Part shown: positions 63,523 through 64,000 of the stretch, one piece after another | Layout of the letters: every line of letters begins with the position of its first letter | Numbering within the stretch: position 1 is the first letter of the stretch | Source of the DNA: Paraburkholderia sp. BL23I1N1 | GTDB taxonomy: Bacteria; Pseudomonadota; Gammaproteobacteria; Burkholderiales; Burkholderiaceae | Direction of reading: 5' to 3' | DNA length: 64,000 nucleotides | Assembly: GCF_003610295.1 (NCBI RefSeq) | Contig: NZ_RAPV01000001.1 | Location: forward strand, 5,580,001 to 5,644,000 | Program-made: the position numbers and the translations under genes | Notes under the pieces: generated by a model | Told to the model about the DNA's origin: nothing | The model's database searches: none | Seen by the model: the letters and a program-made list of their open reading frames with translations, nothing else

Positions 63523-64000
63523 TCAGACCTCTTCTTGCGGCGCTGCCACCACCGGGCTGAAAAAATAAACGGCCGCGCCGATCGCCAGCGGCACGACGGT
63601 CACGGCGAACAGCGCGGAGTAGATCCCCGCGTGCGAAAAATGCGCCTGTTTTGCAGCGCCCGCGATCCAGCCGAAACAACTGCTGGTCAGCGCCACGCCG
63701 AGAAACACCAGACTATTGAGCAGACCCAAACCGATCCCAAGCCGGCGCGGCGAGATGATGGCACGTGCTTGCGACATCACGAGCGGATGGATCGAGCCGA
63801 CGGAGAACAACACGCAGATCAACGCGACACTGACCACCCAGTTGCCGTCCGGACTGAGCGCGAGCGCGAGTGCCGCCAGCACACCGGCGATCAGCCACAG
63901 CAACGAAATCAGCTTGGGCGCGCAGAACCGCACGGCCACAGGAATACAGAACGACGCGGCGATGCCGATCACGCTGGTGACGGTCATCGCATTGCCGCGA
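63523..64000 (-). CDS. MFS transporter, C-terminal part
   Basis: The open frame runs off the right edge (RGNAMTVTSVIGIAASFCIPVAVRF and on). It contains about five hydrophobic segments, including LISLLWLIAGVLAALALALS and GLGLLNSLVFLGVALTSSCF, fitting the last helices of an MFS permease of the CynX/NimT or related type. An internal ATG at 63987 is not the true start. It is followed by the IclR gene, so it may transport the effector of that regulator. Confidence 0.7.
   Translation of the reverse strand, partial: RGNAMTVTSVIGIAASFCIPVAVRFCAPKLISLLWLIAGVLAALALALSPDGNWVVSVALICVLFSVGSIHPLVMSQARAIISPRRLGIGLGLLNSLVFLGVALTSSCFGWIAGAAKQAHFSHAGIYSALFAVTVVPLAIGAAVYFFSPVVAAPQEEV

Overview
The window looks like a high-GC betaproteobacterial chromosome, most likely Paraburkholderia or Burkholderia. 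The reasons are gene content and protein sequence style: a GbdR/DgcA/SoxBDAG choline-betaine catabolic locus, BetIBA, a Burkholderia-type porin and MbfA. No rRNA, tRNA or CRISPR array was recognised.

Region 1 (1-25.2 kb) is a choline, betaine and sarcosine catabolic block. BetA and BetB would oxidise choline to glycine betaine under BetI control. DgcA (cut by the left edge) demethylates dimethylglycine, and SoxBDAG oxidises sarcosine to glycine while passing one-carbon units to folate. GlyA and serine ammonia-lyase carry glycine through serine to pyruvate, and FdhA removes formaldehyde. A V4R-type protein and an M19 dipeptidase accompany dgcA. A choline/betaine ABC importer (ATPase with CBS domains, permease, binding protein) closes the block. 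Three AraC regulators with GATase1-like sensor domains are interspersed. The first, the likely gbdR, has a near-perfect sigma-54 promoter with two NtrC-like sites. betA and the neighbouring MFS gene each carry a one-base frameshift in a homopolymer.

Region 2 (25.2-37.3 kb) holds two small secreted proteins, a rubrerythrin-VIT1 iron exporter of the MbfA type, and a tartrate-type unit (ACS-family MFS, TtuC-like dehydrogenase, divergent LysR regulator). A porin and a branched-chain-type ABC operon livHMGF follow. Three copies of a CTGCAATGCAG palindrome lie in the intergenic regions around the porin. The livK gene of this operon breaks off after about 73 codons.

Region 3 (about 37.3-62 kb) is accessory. 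It begins in the broken livK and ends in a 5'-truncated acyl-CoA dehydrogenase gene. Its left part has a SET-domain fragment, a ParDE toxin-antitoxin pair, an uncharacterised operon of helical proteins cut short by an IS6 remnant, and a DUF1275 membrane protein. The middle (43.9-48.7 kb) is a three-level nested insertion: an IS6-family transposase gene split by a group II intron, whose reverse transcriptase is split by a 2-kb serine-recombinase element. A DUF5372-like gene and an IS3 fragment follow. The right part (50.0-61.7 kb) is a self-contained zinc-acquisition island: a histidine-rich protein, a ZnuA/C/B/B-type ABC importer, two COG0523 GTPases, Zur with Zur-like boxes, and an outer-membrane TonB receptor with its own ExbB-ExbD-TonB.

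Region 4 (62-64 kb) returns to chromosomal genes: the acyl-CoA dehydrogenase remnant, an IclR regulator and the end of an MFS transporter.
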